The translations under genes were made by a program, and so were the position numbers. A stretch of 64,000 bases of DNA from contig NZ_LVJW01000003.1 in NCBI RefSeq assembly GCF_001708965.1, positions 124,001 through 188,000 on the forward strand. Direction: 5' to 3'. The notes beneath the pieces were generated by a model. It had not been told where the DNA came from. It did not search any database and was given only the letters and a program-made list of their open reading frames with translations. The DNA is from Candidatus Thiodiazotropha endoloripes (GTDB lineage: Bacteria > Pseudomonadota > Gammaproteobacteria > Chromatiales > Chromatiaceae). This document shows positions 1-8,753 of this stretch, one piece after another; positions within the stretch are counted from its first letter, which is position 1; every line of letters begins with the position of its first letter.

Positions 1-274
1 GAATCGGGACTTAAAAAACTGGATTGTAACAGCAGGATGCATTTATCCCTGCATATCGTGTTGAGTGTTACAGAATTAACCGCATGGTCCAGCAGGTTGA
101 TCCATAACGCCTTGACCTCAAGCTTCCATCCATGCAATGCTCAACCCATGAATCAGATCAAACCGACCAACAAGATGGTGATTATGCGCCGACTGTTCCT
201 CTGGGCAGTGGGTGATCCATCTGTGGTCAGAAGATCCGGTTAGAACGAAAGTTTAAATCTCAGGATTTTTTAAT
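1..274. other. Left-edge region without a recognisable gene
   Basis: I see no reading frame here that I can tie to a protein family. The only sizeable frame (37-243, plus strand) is compositionally unremarkable and has no convincing ribosome binding site. The stretch ends at an intrinsic terminator at 275-308, so a transcript from an upstream gene or a small RNA may end here. Confidence 0.4.
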
Positions 275-308
275 AAGGCCGCCGATGGAAACATCTGCGG
301 CCTTTTCT
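275..308 (+). terminator. Intrinsic terminator before the EamA transporter
   Basis: An 8-bp stem (AAGGCCGC at 275-282 pairing with GCGGCCTT at 297-304) is followed by TTCT. It overlaps the longer in-frame start of the downstream gene at 285, which argues that translation starts later, at 327. Confidence 0.6.
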
Positions 309-326
309 ATTATGGGAGGTGTCAAA

Positions 327-1235
327 ATGTCTGTGCCAGCAGCCTATATGGGGGTATTGCTGATTTGGGGTACCACGCCCCTGGCCATTCAATGGAGTGG
401 TCAGGGAGTGGGCTATCTGTTCGGTGTAACGGGGCGTATGGTGATCGGTGTGGTGCTGGCCTTGTCCCTGTTGCGTCTGATCGGACTGCGACTGGCATGG
501 CATAAGAGGGCGCGACACACCTATATGGCAGCCGGTCTGGGTATCTTTATCGCCATGACCTCAGTCTACTGGTCTGCACAGTACATTCCATCCGGCTGGA
601 TATCGGTCATCTTCGGGCTGTCGCCGATCATTACCGGTCTGATGGCCCGCTATTGGTTAAACGAAAGAGGGATTGACGCTTCGAGGCTGGTGGCGGTATT
701 GATCTCACTCTCCGGACTGGTCGTCATCTTCAGTGTCGGCATCAAAGCGGGCCCTGAATTTGCGCTGGGACTGTGTGGCATGTTGGTTTCCGTCATAACC
801 CATTCCGCCAGTGCAGTCTGGGTGAAACGGATCGATGCTCAACTGCATGGACTGGTGGTGACAGCGGGTGGTTTGCTGGTCGCAGTACCCCTGTTTCTGC
901 TGAGTTGGTTCATCCAGGGGGAGAGTTGGCCCCAGGTGATCGGAGAGCGGGCTCTGGCATCGATCGTCTATCTCGGGATCATCGGCTCAGTGCTTGGTTT
1001 TGCCCTCTACTTCTATATTTTGAAGAGTGTGGAGACCACCAAGGTTGCACTGATCACACTGATCACTCCGCTGTTTGCCCTGTTGGCCGGACAGTGGCTT
1101 AACGGTGAACAGATTGATCAGCGGGTCTGGTTTGGTACCGGGTTGATCCTGTTGGGTCTGGCACTGTTTGAGTTTTGGGGTAGGGACCTGGCTCAATTCC
1201 GGTTCAACAGGGCAAGCGAGAGTGAAGGCCAGTAG
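327..1235 (+). CDS. EamA/DMT-family transporter
   Basis: This is a 302-residue integral membrane protein of the drug/metabolite transporter superfamily, most likely an exporter of small metabolites or amino acids. It has about ten hydrophobic segments arranged as two EamA repeats of about 140 residues each. The first begins with the family-typical GVLLIWGTTPLAIQW and the second covers the C-terminal half. ATG 327 was chosen because GGGAGGT lies 6 bases before it, while the alternative at 285 sits inside a terminator hairpin. The gene converges with dctM on the other strand and their 3' ends overlap by 43 bases. The substrate cannot be read from the sequence. Confidence 0.9.
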   Translation: MSVPAAYMGVLLIWGTTPLAIQWSGQGVGYLFGVTGRMVIGVVLALSLLRLIGLRLAWHKRARHTYMAAGLGIFIAMTSVYWSAQYIPSGWISVIFGLSPIITGLMARYWLNERGIDASRLVAVLISLSGLVVIFSVGIKAGPEFALGLCGMLVSVITHSASAVWVKRIDAQLHGLVVTAGGLLVAVPLFLLSWFIQGESWPQVIGERALASIVYLGIIGSVLGFALYFYILKSVETTKVALITLITPLFALLAGQWLNGEQIDQRVWFGTGLILLGLALFEFWGRDLAQFRFNRASESEGQ

Positions 1236-2467
1236 GTGATCACCAATACCGCGCCGAAAAGGAGCAGAAACCAGGGAAGGGTGGCGCGGTATATCTCCGC
1301 AATCGGCTTGCCGAACCGGTAGCTGGCGATGAACAGGTTCATTCCCACTGGGGGGGTGAAATAACCGATCTGCATATTGGCCAGAAAAATAATGCCCAAG
1401 TGGATTGGGTCGATGCCATACTCCAGCGCAACCGGTAGCAATAGTGGAACCATCAACACCAAAGCGGAAAAGATATCCAGCATGGTACCGAGTATCAGCA
1501 GAAAGATATTCAGCAGGATCAGAAAGGTGAGTGGATCGTGAACCCGCTCATGCAGCCAGTTGAATAGCATCCCAGGTACATCGCTATCGATCATATAGTT
1601 GGTGGATGCCAGGGAGAGGCCGAGTATGACCAATATGCCGCCGACCAATAGCATAGCCTCATGCATGATACGGGGTAGCTGGCGAAACGAGATCTCCTTA
1701 TGGATCACCATTTCAACAAACAGTACGTAGACTGCGGTAACCGCCGCTGCTTCAGAGATGGCGAAGTAGCCACTGTAGATACCGCCAAGCAGGATCACCG
1801 GCAAGGGCAGTTCCCATGCGGCGGCTTTGATTGCGCTGCTGGCTTGTGCAAAGGAGAAGGGGGTGAGTTGCAGATGGCGACCGGAGTAGAGTCCCCAGGC
1901 CATGAGGATGAACAGCATCAGCAGTCCGGGCAGAATGCCGGCGAGAAACATATCATCCACTGTGATCGAACCACCGATACCCAGCTGTTGGGCCACCACG
2001 GCATACAGAATCAATGGCAGCGCCGGTGCGAAAAGCAGGCCCAGGCTGCCTGAGGTTGTTACCAGACCGAGGCTGAAGTTCTTTTTGTAGCCGGCCTGTT
2101 TCAATGCCGGATAGAGCAGGGCGCCCAGGGCCACGATGGTCACACCGGAAGCGCCGGTGAAAGCGGTAAACAGGGCACAGGCGATCAGGGCGACAAAGGC
2201 CATGCCCCCTGGCATCCAGCCGAGCAGGGACTGGGTCAGTCTGACCAGACGACTTGGCGCATTACCTTCACTCAACAGATAACCTGCAAACGTGAACAGA
2301 GGAATGGCAAGCAGGACAGGGGTCTCTGCCAGTCGGAAAAACTCGATGCCGACCACTGACAGGTCGATTTCAGATTGATAGAAACCCCAGAGGGCTCCTG
2401 CACCAATCACCGCAAACAGTGGTGCCCCACTCAGTGCCAGCAGGATCAGGCCGATGGTGACGATCAT
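1193..2467 (-). CDS. dctM: TRAP transporter large permease (DctM family)
   Basis: This is the 12-TM transport subunit of a tripartite ATP-independent periplasmic transporter, which uses an ion gradient to import an organic acid or similar solute. The 424-residue length is normal for the family. Alternating hydrophobic segments, the GASGVTIVALGALLYPALKQ region and the FTPPVGMNLF motif near the C-terminus are typical of DctM. Its start overlaps the stop of dctQ in an ATGA junction (2464-2467), so the two are translationally coupled. It is the last gene of the leftward TRAP locus. The substrate is not known; only the binding protein could decide it. Confidence 0.93.
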   Translation of the reverse strand: MIVTIGLILLALSGAPLFAVIGAGALWGFYQSEIDLSVVGIEFFRLAETPVLLAIPLFTFAGYLLSEGNAPSRLVRLTQSLLGWMPGGMAFVALIACALFTAFTGASGVTIVALGALLYPALKQAGYKKNFSLGLVTTSGSLGLLFAPALPLILYAVVAQQLGIGGSITVDDMFLAGILPGLLMLFILMAWGLYSGRHLQLTPFSFAQASSAIKAAAWELPLPVILLGGIYSGYFAISEAAAVTAVYVLFVEMVIHKEISFRQLPRIMHEAMLLVGGILVILGLSLASTNYMIDSDVPGMLFNWLHERVHDPLTFLILLNIFLLILGTMLDIFSALVLMVPLLLPVALEYGIDPIHLGIIFLANMQIGYFTPPVGMNLFIASYRFGKPIAEIYRATLPWFLLLFGAVLVITYWPSLSLALLNRN

Positions 2468-2952
2468 GCGGTTTTCCTATCCATCAGATGCAGTGGGATG
2501 TTGACGATGAAACGGATGGTCATGATGGCAAAGCCGATCGGTATGATGATCTCCCCAATCCAGGCCGGCAGTATGGAGAACAGTTGGGTGCCATCCTGCC
2601 ACTCGAAGTAGACAAAGCGGGCGGAGTGCCAGGCGATCAAGCCGCAGATCAGGGCGCTGAACAGATCATGCACCACGCTCAGCAGGGATTGACCGCCTTT
2701 TGAGAGTACATGGGATAGCAGGTCAATACGTATGTGGCGATTCTCCCTGGTGGCGGCAATGGCGCCTAGCAGGGCGACCCACAAAACCATGATGCGCAAG
2801 CTGGGGTCTGCCCAGATCAGACCGGAGTCAAACAGATTGCGCAGCACGATCTGACTGCCTGCCAGCAGTATCATGCCACCCAGCAGAATTGCAGTGAGCA
2901 ACTCTTCGAAGCGATGGATGATCTGGCGAATGGTCTGGAGCATATTTTTCAT
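2464..2952 (-). CDS. dctQ: TRAP transporter small permease (DctQ family)
   Basis: This is the 4-TM small membrane subunit (162 residues) that pairs with DctM and is needed for transport. Four hydrophobic helices are visible (about residues 15-40, 48-70, 90-112 and 130-152), with the common LRIMVLWVALLGAIAATRE segment after the second helix. It overlaps dctM by four bases. A gap of about 190 bases separates it from the upstream cupin gene. The assignment rests on helix pattern, length and position next to dctM. Confidence 0.9.
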   Translation of the reverse strand: MKNMLQTIRQIIHRFEELLTAILLGGMILLAGSQIVLRNLFDSGLIWADPSLRIMVLWVALLGAIAATRENRHIRIDLLSHVLSKGGQSLLSVVHDLFSALICGLIAWHSARFVYFEWQDGTQLFSILPAWIGEIIIPIGFAIMTIRFIVNIPLHLMDRKTA

Positions 2953-3145
2953 GGGGATCGATTATAGCGGCTATCAAGATCGATAGTTATTCCGGTTTGT
3001 AACAGATGTTTCAACTGGATGTGAAACCGGTATCCATTCTTTACGACCAGTGACAATAAGCGTGATCAGTTGCGATCAGTGTCGATTTCACGCTCTGGTT
3101 TCAGTATTCGGCAATGATGCGTTCTGCGGCAGAACGGAATTGGGA

Positions 3146-3457
3146 TTAACGTATGTGTACCGTGAGCCAGATACAGTGAGGTTGGTGGCTGGTTGTCAGC
3201 ACACGATGGGGCGTGTTGGCTGGGATCAGTACACAATCCCCACGATGAAGATTGTGTTGTGTGTCATCCATTTCCAGTTTTGCGCTACCCTGCAGAATGC
3301 TGATCCATTCGTCATGCGGCTGTTGCAGATTCTCAGTGACACTGTTCGGCGGACTCAGGATACGCTCGATCGTAACGTTTTTCCTGCTCAACAGAGTCTC
3401 CGGAGTCTCCTTCTCTCCATCAGCCTTATCTGGTCTGAACAGATTCATTTCCGGCAT
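3146..3457 (-). CDS. Small cupin-domain protein
   Basis: This 103-residue protein is a single cupin beta-barrel. The first cupin motif is around HDEWISILQGSAKLEM (residues 48-63). The second is around GDCVLIPANTPHRV (about 73-86), with His residues available for metal binding. Such stand-alone cupins bind a metal and may act on, or sense, a small acid or sugar. It lies within the TRAP locus between dctP and dctQ, in the same direction, so a role with the imported substrate is an inference. An alternative start exists at 3448. A plus-strand frame covering the same bases is a shadow. Confidence 0.8.
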   Translation of the reverse strand: MPEMNLFRPDKADGEKETPETLLSRKNVTIERILSPPNSVTENLQQPHDEWISILQGSAKLEMDDTQHNLHRGDCVLIPANTPHRVLTTSHQPHCIWLTVHIR

Positions 3458-3673
3458 GGCTAGCGATACCTGCAGTGTGAGTGATTGGTTTAGGGATACC
3501 GGCTGTTATCTATCGATGACCAAATCCATATCGGTCCTTCGGGTCTCAGTTGGATATCCCTCGCAACGATACTCAGTTGCAGAGAGAGTGACATTCTCTC
3601 CGCATCGGTCATCCACTGCAAGCCTCAAATAGAGCAAAAGACCAGACACATTGTCTTGAATGTGCTCCATGTT

Positions 3674-3699
3674 GGTACGGGTGGGCTACCACCCGTATC
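3674..3699 (-). other. Strong intergenic hairpin between dctP and the cupin gene
   Basis: This is an 11-bp stem (GGTACGGGTGG with CCACCCGTATC, one G-U pair) with a 4-base loop, 12 bases after the dctP stop. It has no T-tract on either strand. Such hairpins after binding-protein genes often stabilise the upstream transcript or attenuate the downstream genes; that function is inferred. Confidence 0.55.
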
Positions 3700-3710
3700 A
3701 ATCCCGCCTC

Positions 3711-4793
3711 TTACTGGAGTGAGTGGGTCTCATTTAAACTGGATTTGAGTGCGGTATCGCGACGATTGATCAATATGTCTTCAGTCTGGTTTGTGATTGG
3801 ATTCGAATCGCGCTGCTGCCTGATCAGGTTCTGCATCTCTTCCAAGAGTTCGATTGAGACGACACCATCATTGCGCAAACTCCTCAGCGTTAAGTTGGCA
3901 TGCTTTTCCCAGGCCTGTTGCTGTTGTTCAGTCGGGCTGATGAACTCTATGCCCTGTTTTTTAAGAGCAGAGAGCGCGGCGATATTGTCTTTACGATTCT
4001 GTTGGTTGAGTTTGACGAAGGTGGATTGGAGCGTCTGTTTCACCAGCTCCCGGTCGGCTTCAGTGAGTTTGTTGAATGCCTTCTCCTTGATCACCAGCGT
4101 GGCGTAGAGATAGGCGAGCGGGACCTGAGTCAGATAGTTGACCCGGGTATGCCACTGCAGTGCGATCGCCCCGATGGGGGCACTGGCGATGGTATCGATC
4201 AAGCCGGTCTGAAGGCCGGTCAGTACATCGGTCAACGGCAGGGGGATCGGTGAAATGCCCAGTTTGCTGAATATCTCCGCGTTCACCTTGTCGCCTTCCG
4301 GTATCCAGATCTTGAGGCCTTTCATGTTATCGGTGGTCTTGACTGGTGAGTTGGAGAGCAGGTAGGCAAATCCCCCTTCACTCAGGCCGAAGCTGATGAA
4401 GCCCTTCTTTTGCAAGCCACCGATGATCCGTTTATCCATGACCTCACGTACCGCATCCACCTCTTCGAGGTTGCGGAACTGGAACGGCAGTGTGTAGATC
4501 TGGGCGTCTGAGTAGATGCTGCTCAAGCCGCCACCGGTAATGGCGCCGCCCTGCAACTGGCCGATCCGGATTTTGCGCAGCACGCTGTTGTCGTTACCCA
4601 TCACCCCGCCTGGGTAGAAGCGGATTTTCACCCGTCCTTCGCTCTTTGCATGGATCTCTTTCGCTGCCGCCCGCATCTGTTTCATCCAGCTGGTGCCATC
4701 CGGTGCCAGAGTGGCGATTTTCAAAGTGGTCTTGGCATGACTGACTGGGACCAGCATAAGTGTCATGATGAGTATGGCCAGAAGGCGGAGCAT
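3711..4793 (-). CDS. dctP: TRAP transporter substrate-binding protein (DctP family)
   Basis: This is the periplasmic solute-binding subunit, 360 residues from ATG 4793. A clear signal peptide ends at VSHA, and the mature protein begins with the family-typical LKIATLAPDGTSWMKQM. The later segments GLKIWIPEGDKVNAEIFSKLG and GLIDTIASAPIGAIALQW also fit DctP. ATG 4793 was preferred over the longer frame from 4985 because only it places the signal peptide at the N-terminus, and GAGG precedes it. A polar tail of about 30 residues follows the fold. The upstream neighbour is a TatT lipoprotein, placing it among TatT-dependent TRAP systems, whose ligands are poorly known and probably hydrophobic or bulky. 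Confidence 0.92.
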   Translation of the reverse strand: MLRLLAILIMTLMLVPVSHAKTTLKIATLAPDGTSWMKQMRAAAKEIHAKSEGRVKIRFYPGGVMGNDNSVLRKIRIGQLQGGAITGGGLSSIYSDAQIYTLPFQFRNLEEVDAVREVMDKRIIGGLQKKGFISFGLSEGGFAYLLSNSPVKTTDNMKGLKIWIPEGDKVNAEIFSKLGISPIPLPLTDVLTGLQTGLIDTIASAPIGAIALQWHTRVNYLTQVPLAYLYATLVIKEKAFNKLTEADRELVKQTLQSTFVKLNQQNRKDNIAALSALKKQGIEFISPTEQQQQAWEKHANLTLRSLRNDGVVSIELLEEMQNLIRQQRDSNPITNQTEDILINRRDTALKSSLNETHSLQ

Positions 4794-5014
4794 GTGTCTA
4801 ATCCTCAAAGGTGAACGAGTGAAGTTGGTGTTAAAGCTCTGTCGTATATACGTGAGACTGATCCGATTGGACTCATTCAGGTTGTATGTCATTGGGGTTT
4901 GTGGGGTTAATGCTCTTTTACCCCAAGGCGCTTTCCACTTTGCGGTGCACTCGGTTGATCCGACTACCGTAGTATAGATGCTCACTGTTTACAAGATGTT
5001 ACGCTCTCTGGAAT

Positions 5015-5875
5015 CTAAAAATAATCCTCTTCAATCAATGACTTGGCTTGTTGCTGTGCCATGATGTTACTCAATGTCAGACCGTTTTTCACCGGGTCGG
5101 CCTGCAATACCTCATTGAGTAACCTGTCATGTAGAGTTTTATCAAAAACCAAACGGGCATAGTGTCGAGCGTATTCCAGTTTCACCATCAGGTCCTGGCC
5201 TTCGGAGTAGTTCAATGCCGACTCAAAATGTTGCTTGCCAAGTTCCGGTTTACCACCCAGCGCAGGAGGGATCTGACTGCGAATAACACCCAGATAGAGC
5301 TGGGCGCGACCCTGCTCATAGCCCGGTTCCTGATCAACCACCCGCAGCAACAGGGACTCGGCTTTGGCCAGATCAGCGACCGCATTCCAGTCATCGCTGT
5401 GTGCCTGAATCCAGCCTGCCCAGGTAGCGCCATAGAGATAGAGATCCTCCAGGTTGGGCTCTTCAGTCCTGGCCAGGGTGGCGGCAAACTGCTCATATGG
5501 CTTGTTGCTGTCGCGGCAGATTTCCGGTTCAGCTTCACAGAATCCTGTGGTGGCGTAGTCCATGGCTTTCTGGCTGAGGTTCTTCTGCCGTTGTGGATCT
5601 TTGACCAGTCCGCCTGCGTAAGCACCATAGAGTCTGGCTCCTGCATAGAGCAGATCACGATCGTCTGGGCTCTCCGCAATGAATGAGTCGAGCAGCAGCA
5701 GATAGGCCGGTGCACCATACCGCACCAGCTCAGGGTCCGTCTGATTGAGCATCGCATTGGAGAGGTTTGCTGCCAGGCGACTGGTTGACAGTGAGCTGCA
5801 GCCGCTATCCAGGAGTAGTGTGGCTGCGCAGAGCAGTGAGACAGTGATGATGCGACGACGACGGTTCTTGATCAT
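5015..5875 (-). CDS. TRAP transporter TatT-component lipoprotein
   Basis: This 286-residue protein has a lipoprotein-type signal (basic start, hydrophobic core, then LLDSGCSS as lipobox region). The body is all-helical and TPR-like, with PELVRYGAPAYLLLLDSFI, LLYAGARLYGAYAGG and LYLYGATWAGWI, which match the TatT (TRAP T-component) family. In that family the protein forms a trimer that associates with the DctP subunit, as described for Treponema Tp0956/Tp0957. It lies directly upstream of dctP. ATG 5875 is used because it starts the lipoprotein signal just 20 bases after the preceding gene ends; the longer frame from 6034 would run deep into that gene. Confidence 0.82.
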   Translation of the reverse strand: MIKNRRRRIITVSLLCAATLLLDSGCSSLSTSRLAANLSNAMLNQTDPELVRYGAPAYLLLLDSFIAESPDDRDLLYAGARLYGAYAGGLVKDPQRQKNLSQKAMDYATTGFCEAEPEICRDSNKPYEQFAATLARTEEPNLEDLYLYGATWAGWIQAHSDDWNAVADLAKAESLLLRVVDQEPGYEQGRAQLYLGVIRSQIPPALGGKPELGKQHFESALNYSEGQDLMVKLEYARHYARLVFDKTLHDRLLNEVLQADPVKNGLTLSNIMAQQQAKSLIEEDYF

Positions 5876-5894
5876 CCGCCGATTGTGACAGATT

Positions 5895-6257
5895 TCAGCG
5901 ATGTTTTCTGCCGACCTGTTCCATGTGATGCAGCCAGCTTGTGAACAGGTTGCCGACAGAGCCGCTACCCGATCTGCGCCCTTTGAAAGTATGGAAACAT
6001 CCCGCCTCCTCCTCTTCAAAGCGGGCCGCGCCAATGTTGAGGAACAGATAGATCAGGAACAGATCCAGAATCAGCACGCCAACCACCACAGGAACATGGA
6101 TCACCGCATCGGCTTTCATCCAGCTGATGACTTCGGAATGGTTGCTGACCACCAGATAGAGCGTGCCGAACAGCAGTGCAACTGCCAACAAAGAGAACAG
6201 ATCTGCTATACGCTCATGTTTTCGGGAGTATCCCTTAAGACTTTTACATACAGACAT
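5895..6257 (-). CDS. Small membrane protein heading the TRAP locus
   Basis: I do not recognise this 120-residue protein. It has a charged N-terminus, two hydrophobic segments (about residues 18-38 and 52-75) and a polar C-terminal part with a run of acidic residues (RFEEEEAG). ATG 6257 has GGTGA about 8 bases upstream; GTG and TTG alternatives lie at 6269 and 6272. It is 20 bases upstream of the tatT gene and in the same direction, so it is probably the first gene of the operon. Whether it takes part in TRAP transport is unknown. Confidence 0.65.
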   Translation of the reverse strand: MSVCKSLKGYSRKHERIADLFSLLAVALLFGTLYLVVSNHSEVISWMKADAVIHVPVVVGVLILDLFLIYLFLNIGAARFEEEEAGCFHTFKGRRSGSGSVGNLFTSWLHHMEQVGRKHR

Positions 6258-6484
6258 GGATTCATTCACCAAAATTATTTGGATGCAATCAGTATCAGGT
6301 TAGTCTTCAACGACAATAATCTCAAGCAAAATGGGTGATTTGGGATTTTTTACCGATAACTTGTGAGTGTGTATAGTAGGTCACGGATGTATCGTCTGAG
6401 GTCCCGCAAGGTGCATGGCGAATCTATTCGAAAAATGTCCTAACTACCTGCCATGCAACATAAAAACATATAAGGGGGTATGCG

Positions 6485-7843
6485 GTGGAACTAATCAAAG
6501 AACTGATCGGCGGGCTGAACAGCATTGTCTGGGGACCTGTCATGCTGGTGCTGATACTGGGTACCGGGCTGTTCCTGATGATCGGCTTGAAGCTGATGCC
6601 ATTGGCTCGGCTCAAATATGGATTTCAAATGCTCTGGGGAGGGCGCGAAGGCCGGGGGGAAGGGGAGATCACCCCATTCAATGCCCTGATGACCTCGCTC
6701 TCCGCAACCATCGGCACGGGTAATATCGCCGGGGTTGCCACCGCCATCGCTCTGGGTGGCCCAGGGGCTCTGTTCTGGATGTGGTGTACCGCTTTGGTCG
6801 GTATGGCTACCAAATATGCGGAAGCGGTACTGGCTGTCCGCTACCGGGAAGTGGATGAGAATGGCAACCACGTCGGTGGTCCCATGTACTACATCAAGAA
6901 CGGCCTGGGCAGCAAGTGGACCTGGCTGGGTACCCTGTTTGCCGTTTTCGGAGCATTGGCCGGATTTGGTATCGGTAATACCGTACAGGCCAATTCAGTT
7001 GCTCAGGCGCTGCTGAAAAATGAGAGTCTCGGTATCGAACCGGCAGTTACCGGAGGGGTGATGGCCGTGCTGGCCGCGCTGGTACTGATCGGCGGTATCC
7101 GTCGTATCGCGGAAGTGGCCGGTAAACTGGTACCACTGATGGCTATCGCCTATCTGTTGGCCGGGGGTGTGATCATCGTTCTTAATATTTCCGAGATTCC
7201 GGCGGCCATCGGTCAGATCATAGAGTATGCCTTTACGCCGGTTGCCGCCACAGGTGGATTTGCCGGTGCTGCGGTTTGGGCTGCAATTCGCTTTGGCGTG
7301 GCCAGGGGCGTCTTCTCCAATGAGGCTGGACTTGGTAGTGCGCCAATCGCACATGCCGCTGCGGCAACCGACAGTCCGGTGCGTCAGGGCACGGTTGCGA
7401 TGCTGGGAACCTTTATCGATACCCTGATCGTCTGTTCGGTCACTGGCCTGGCGATCGTTGTCACCGGGGTCTGGACCACGGGCGAGACCGGGGCGGCACT
7501 CTCTTCTGCCGCCTTTGAGATGGCGCTGCCTGGAGTTGGCGGTCTGGTTGTCAGTGTGGGTCTGGCGGTGTTTGCCTTCACTACCATTCTGGGCTGGAGT
7601 GTCTACAGTGAACGTTGCGTTGAGTACCTTGCGGGTATTAAGGCGATTGTTCCATTTCGCGTACTTTGGATCATCATGATCCCGGTTGGCGCGCTGGCGC
7701 AGGACTATCTTAACTTTGTCTGGCTGGTGGCGGATACGCTGAATGCCCTGATGGCCATTCCGAATCTAGTTGCGCTGCTGATGCTCAGCCCGGTGGTTTT
7801 CAAATTGACTCGGGAATATTTTGAGCAGAATTCATTGAAGTAG
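6485..7843 (+). CDS. Alanine/glycine:cation symporter (AgcS family)
   Basis: This 452-residue inner-membrane protein imports alanine or glycine with sodium or protons. Family signatures are strong: TPFNALMTSLSATIGTGNIAG near residue 60, the GGPGALFWMW segment, GGPMYYIKNGL, and FGVARGVFSNEAGLGSAPIAHA near residue 270. About ten membrane segments are visible. The start is GTG 6485, preceded by AAGGGGG at good spacing. It is transcribed away from the TRAP locus and is followed by its own terminator at 7865, so it is probably a single-gene unit. Confidence 0.93.
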   Translation: MELIKELIGGLNSIVWGPVMLVLILGTGLFLMIGLKLMPLARLKYGFQMLWGGREGRGEGEITPFNALMTSLSATIGTGNIAGVATAIALGGPGALFWMWCTALVGMATKYAEAVLAVRYREVDENGNHVGGPMYYIKNGLGSKWTWLGTLFAVFGALAGFGIGNTVQANSVAQALLKNESLGIEPAVTGGVMAVLAALVLIGGIRRIAEVAGKLVPLMAIAYLLAGGVIIVLNISEIPAAIGQIIEYAFTPVAATGGFAGAAVWAAIRFGVARGVFSNEAGLGSAPIAHAAAATDSPVRQGTVAMLGTFIDTLIVCSVTGLAIVVTGVWTTGETGAALSSAAFEMALPGVGGLVVSVGLAVFAFTTILGWSVYSERCVEYLAGIKAIVPFRVLWIIMIPVGALAQDYLNFVWLVADTLNALMAIPNLVALLMLSPVVFKLTREYFEQNSLK

Positions 7844-7864
7844 GCGGTTGTTGGTGTTTCATCC

Positions 7865-7894
7865 GGCTCCCCCATTGCGGGGGAGCCTCTCATT
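7865..7894 (+). terminator. Intrinsic terminator after the AgcS gene
   Basis: A 9-bp GC-rich stem (GGCTCCCCC at 7865-7873 with GGGGGAGCC at 7879-7887) and a 5-base loop are followed by TCTCATT. The T-rich side is on the plus strand only, 21 bases after the agcS stop. Confidence 0.75.
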
Positions 7895-8008
7895 GTATGC
7901 ACCGACAACGCTGCAATACGGCCCCTGTTCTGCTTGGGTGGCTCACTCGGGAACAGGATTGTTGTTAACCGTGGTTGATGCTGAGGATCGATTGCGCTTC
8001 TGGTCGTT

Positions 8009-8371
8009 TCAGGCGCTGGGATCTTTCGCAAGGTCTTCCGGGGTTGCAAAATTCTGTCTGAGATAGCGGATGATATCATCCGATTCATAGAGCCAGCGGT
8101 CACCATCCTGTTGCTGGATTTTCAGACAGGGTGTTTGCAGCTTTCCACCGAATTGCTGCAGCTCGTCAGCCCAGTTCGAATCGCTGGCTGCATTTCGCTG
8201 CTCGATCTTCAGGTTCAACTTGCGAATGACGCGATTGACTTTGATGCAGTAGGGGCAGATGGGGAAGTGGTAGAGAGCCAGGCGACTGGTCTGTTGATCA
8301 ACCTGTCGCTGGCGCGCCGGATCACGGCGCAGCGGTTTGGAGATGAGACTGGTGAGCCAGTGCAGCATCAT
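8009..8371 (-). CDS. Glutaredoxin-like protein with GST N-terminal fold
   Basis: This 120-residue protein has a thioredoxin fold beginning at LALYHFPICPYCIKVNRV, with the CPYC redox motif of dithiol glutaredoxins at about residues 38-41. The cis-proline region (LQTPCLKI) and the YESDDIIRYL segment typical of GST N-terminal domains and glutaredoxins follow. It probably reduces glutathione mixed disulfides in the cytoplasm. An N-terminal extension of about 30 residues is basic. The gene starts 3 bases after the bolA stop. BolA and glutaredoxins often act together in iron-sulfur handling, which fits the pairing, although the usual BolA partner is a monothiol glutaredoxin. Confidence 0.85.
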   Translation of the reverse strand: MMLHWLTSLISKPLRRDPARQRQVDQQTSRLALYHFPICPYCIKVNRVIRKLNLKIEQRNAASDSNWADELQQFGGKLQTPCLKIQQQDGDRWLYESDDIIRYLRQNFATPEDLAKDPSA

Positions 8372-8374
8372 CCG

Positions 8375-8698
8375 CTAGCTCTTTTTTGAACCACCCAGAC
8401 ACTCAGGTGAAGCAGGCACCGTGCCGCCATGGTTGAACCAATCCTCTGGCGTCATGGTATGCAGCGCCAGGGCGTGAACACCCCCCTCGCTCAACTCTTC
8501 CGCCAACACCTTGTTGACCCGACGGTGACGCTGGATCAGTTTCTCCCCTTCAAAAGCCTCAGTGACCAGTACCACCTTGAAATGGGATTCCGCCCCATCC
8601 GGTACACTGTGATTATGGCTCTCATCGATCACTTCCAAGTGGAGTGGTGAGAAGGATTCCTGCAGCTTTTTTTCGATGATTTTCTGTGTGGTTGTCAT
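8375..8698 (-). CDS. bolA: BolA family protein
   Basis: This 107-residue protein has the BolA class II KH-like fold. Recognisable parts are the N-terminal helix (IIEKKLQESFSPLHLEVIDES), the SHFKVVLVTEAFEGEKLIQRHRRV core with the invariant HR pair, and EGGVHALALHTMTPEDW near the end. BolA proteins bind glutaredoxins and [2Fe-2S] clusters and influence cell shape and stress response. It forms a tight pair with the glutaredoxin-like gene downstream. Confidence 0.93.
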   Translation of the reverse strand: MTTTQKIIEKKLQESFSPLHLEVIDESHNHSVPDGAESHFKVVLVTEAFEGEKLIQRHRRVNKVLAEELSEGGVHALALHTMTPEDWFNHGGTVPASPECLGGSKKS

Positions 8699-8753
8699 AT
8701 CACTACCTACCTTCAGGATTTACCGACATCAGTCATTGGATCCGGGTTCTGTT

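Noticed and set aside
37-243. A 68-codon frame at the left edge
   Set aside because: No ribosome binding site, no family resemblance, and composition unlike the neighbouring genes.
3050-3632. Overlapping plus-strand frames around the cupin gene
   Set aside because: The minus-strand cupin has both family motifs and fits the TRAP operon direction.
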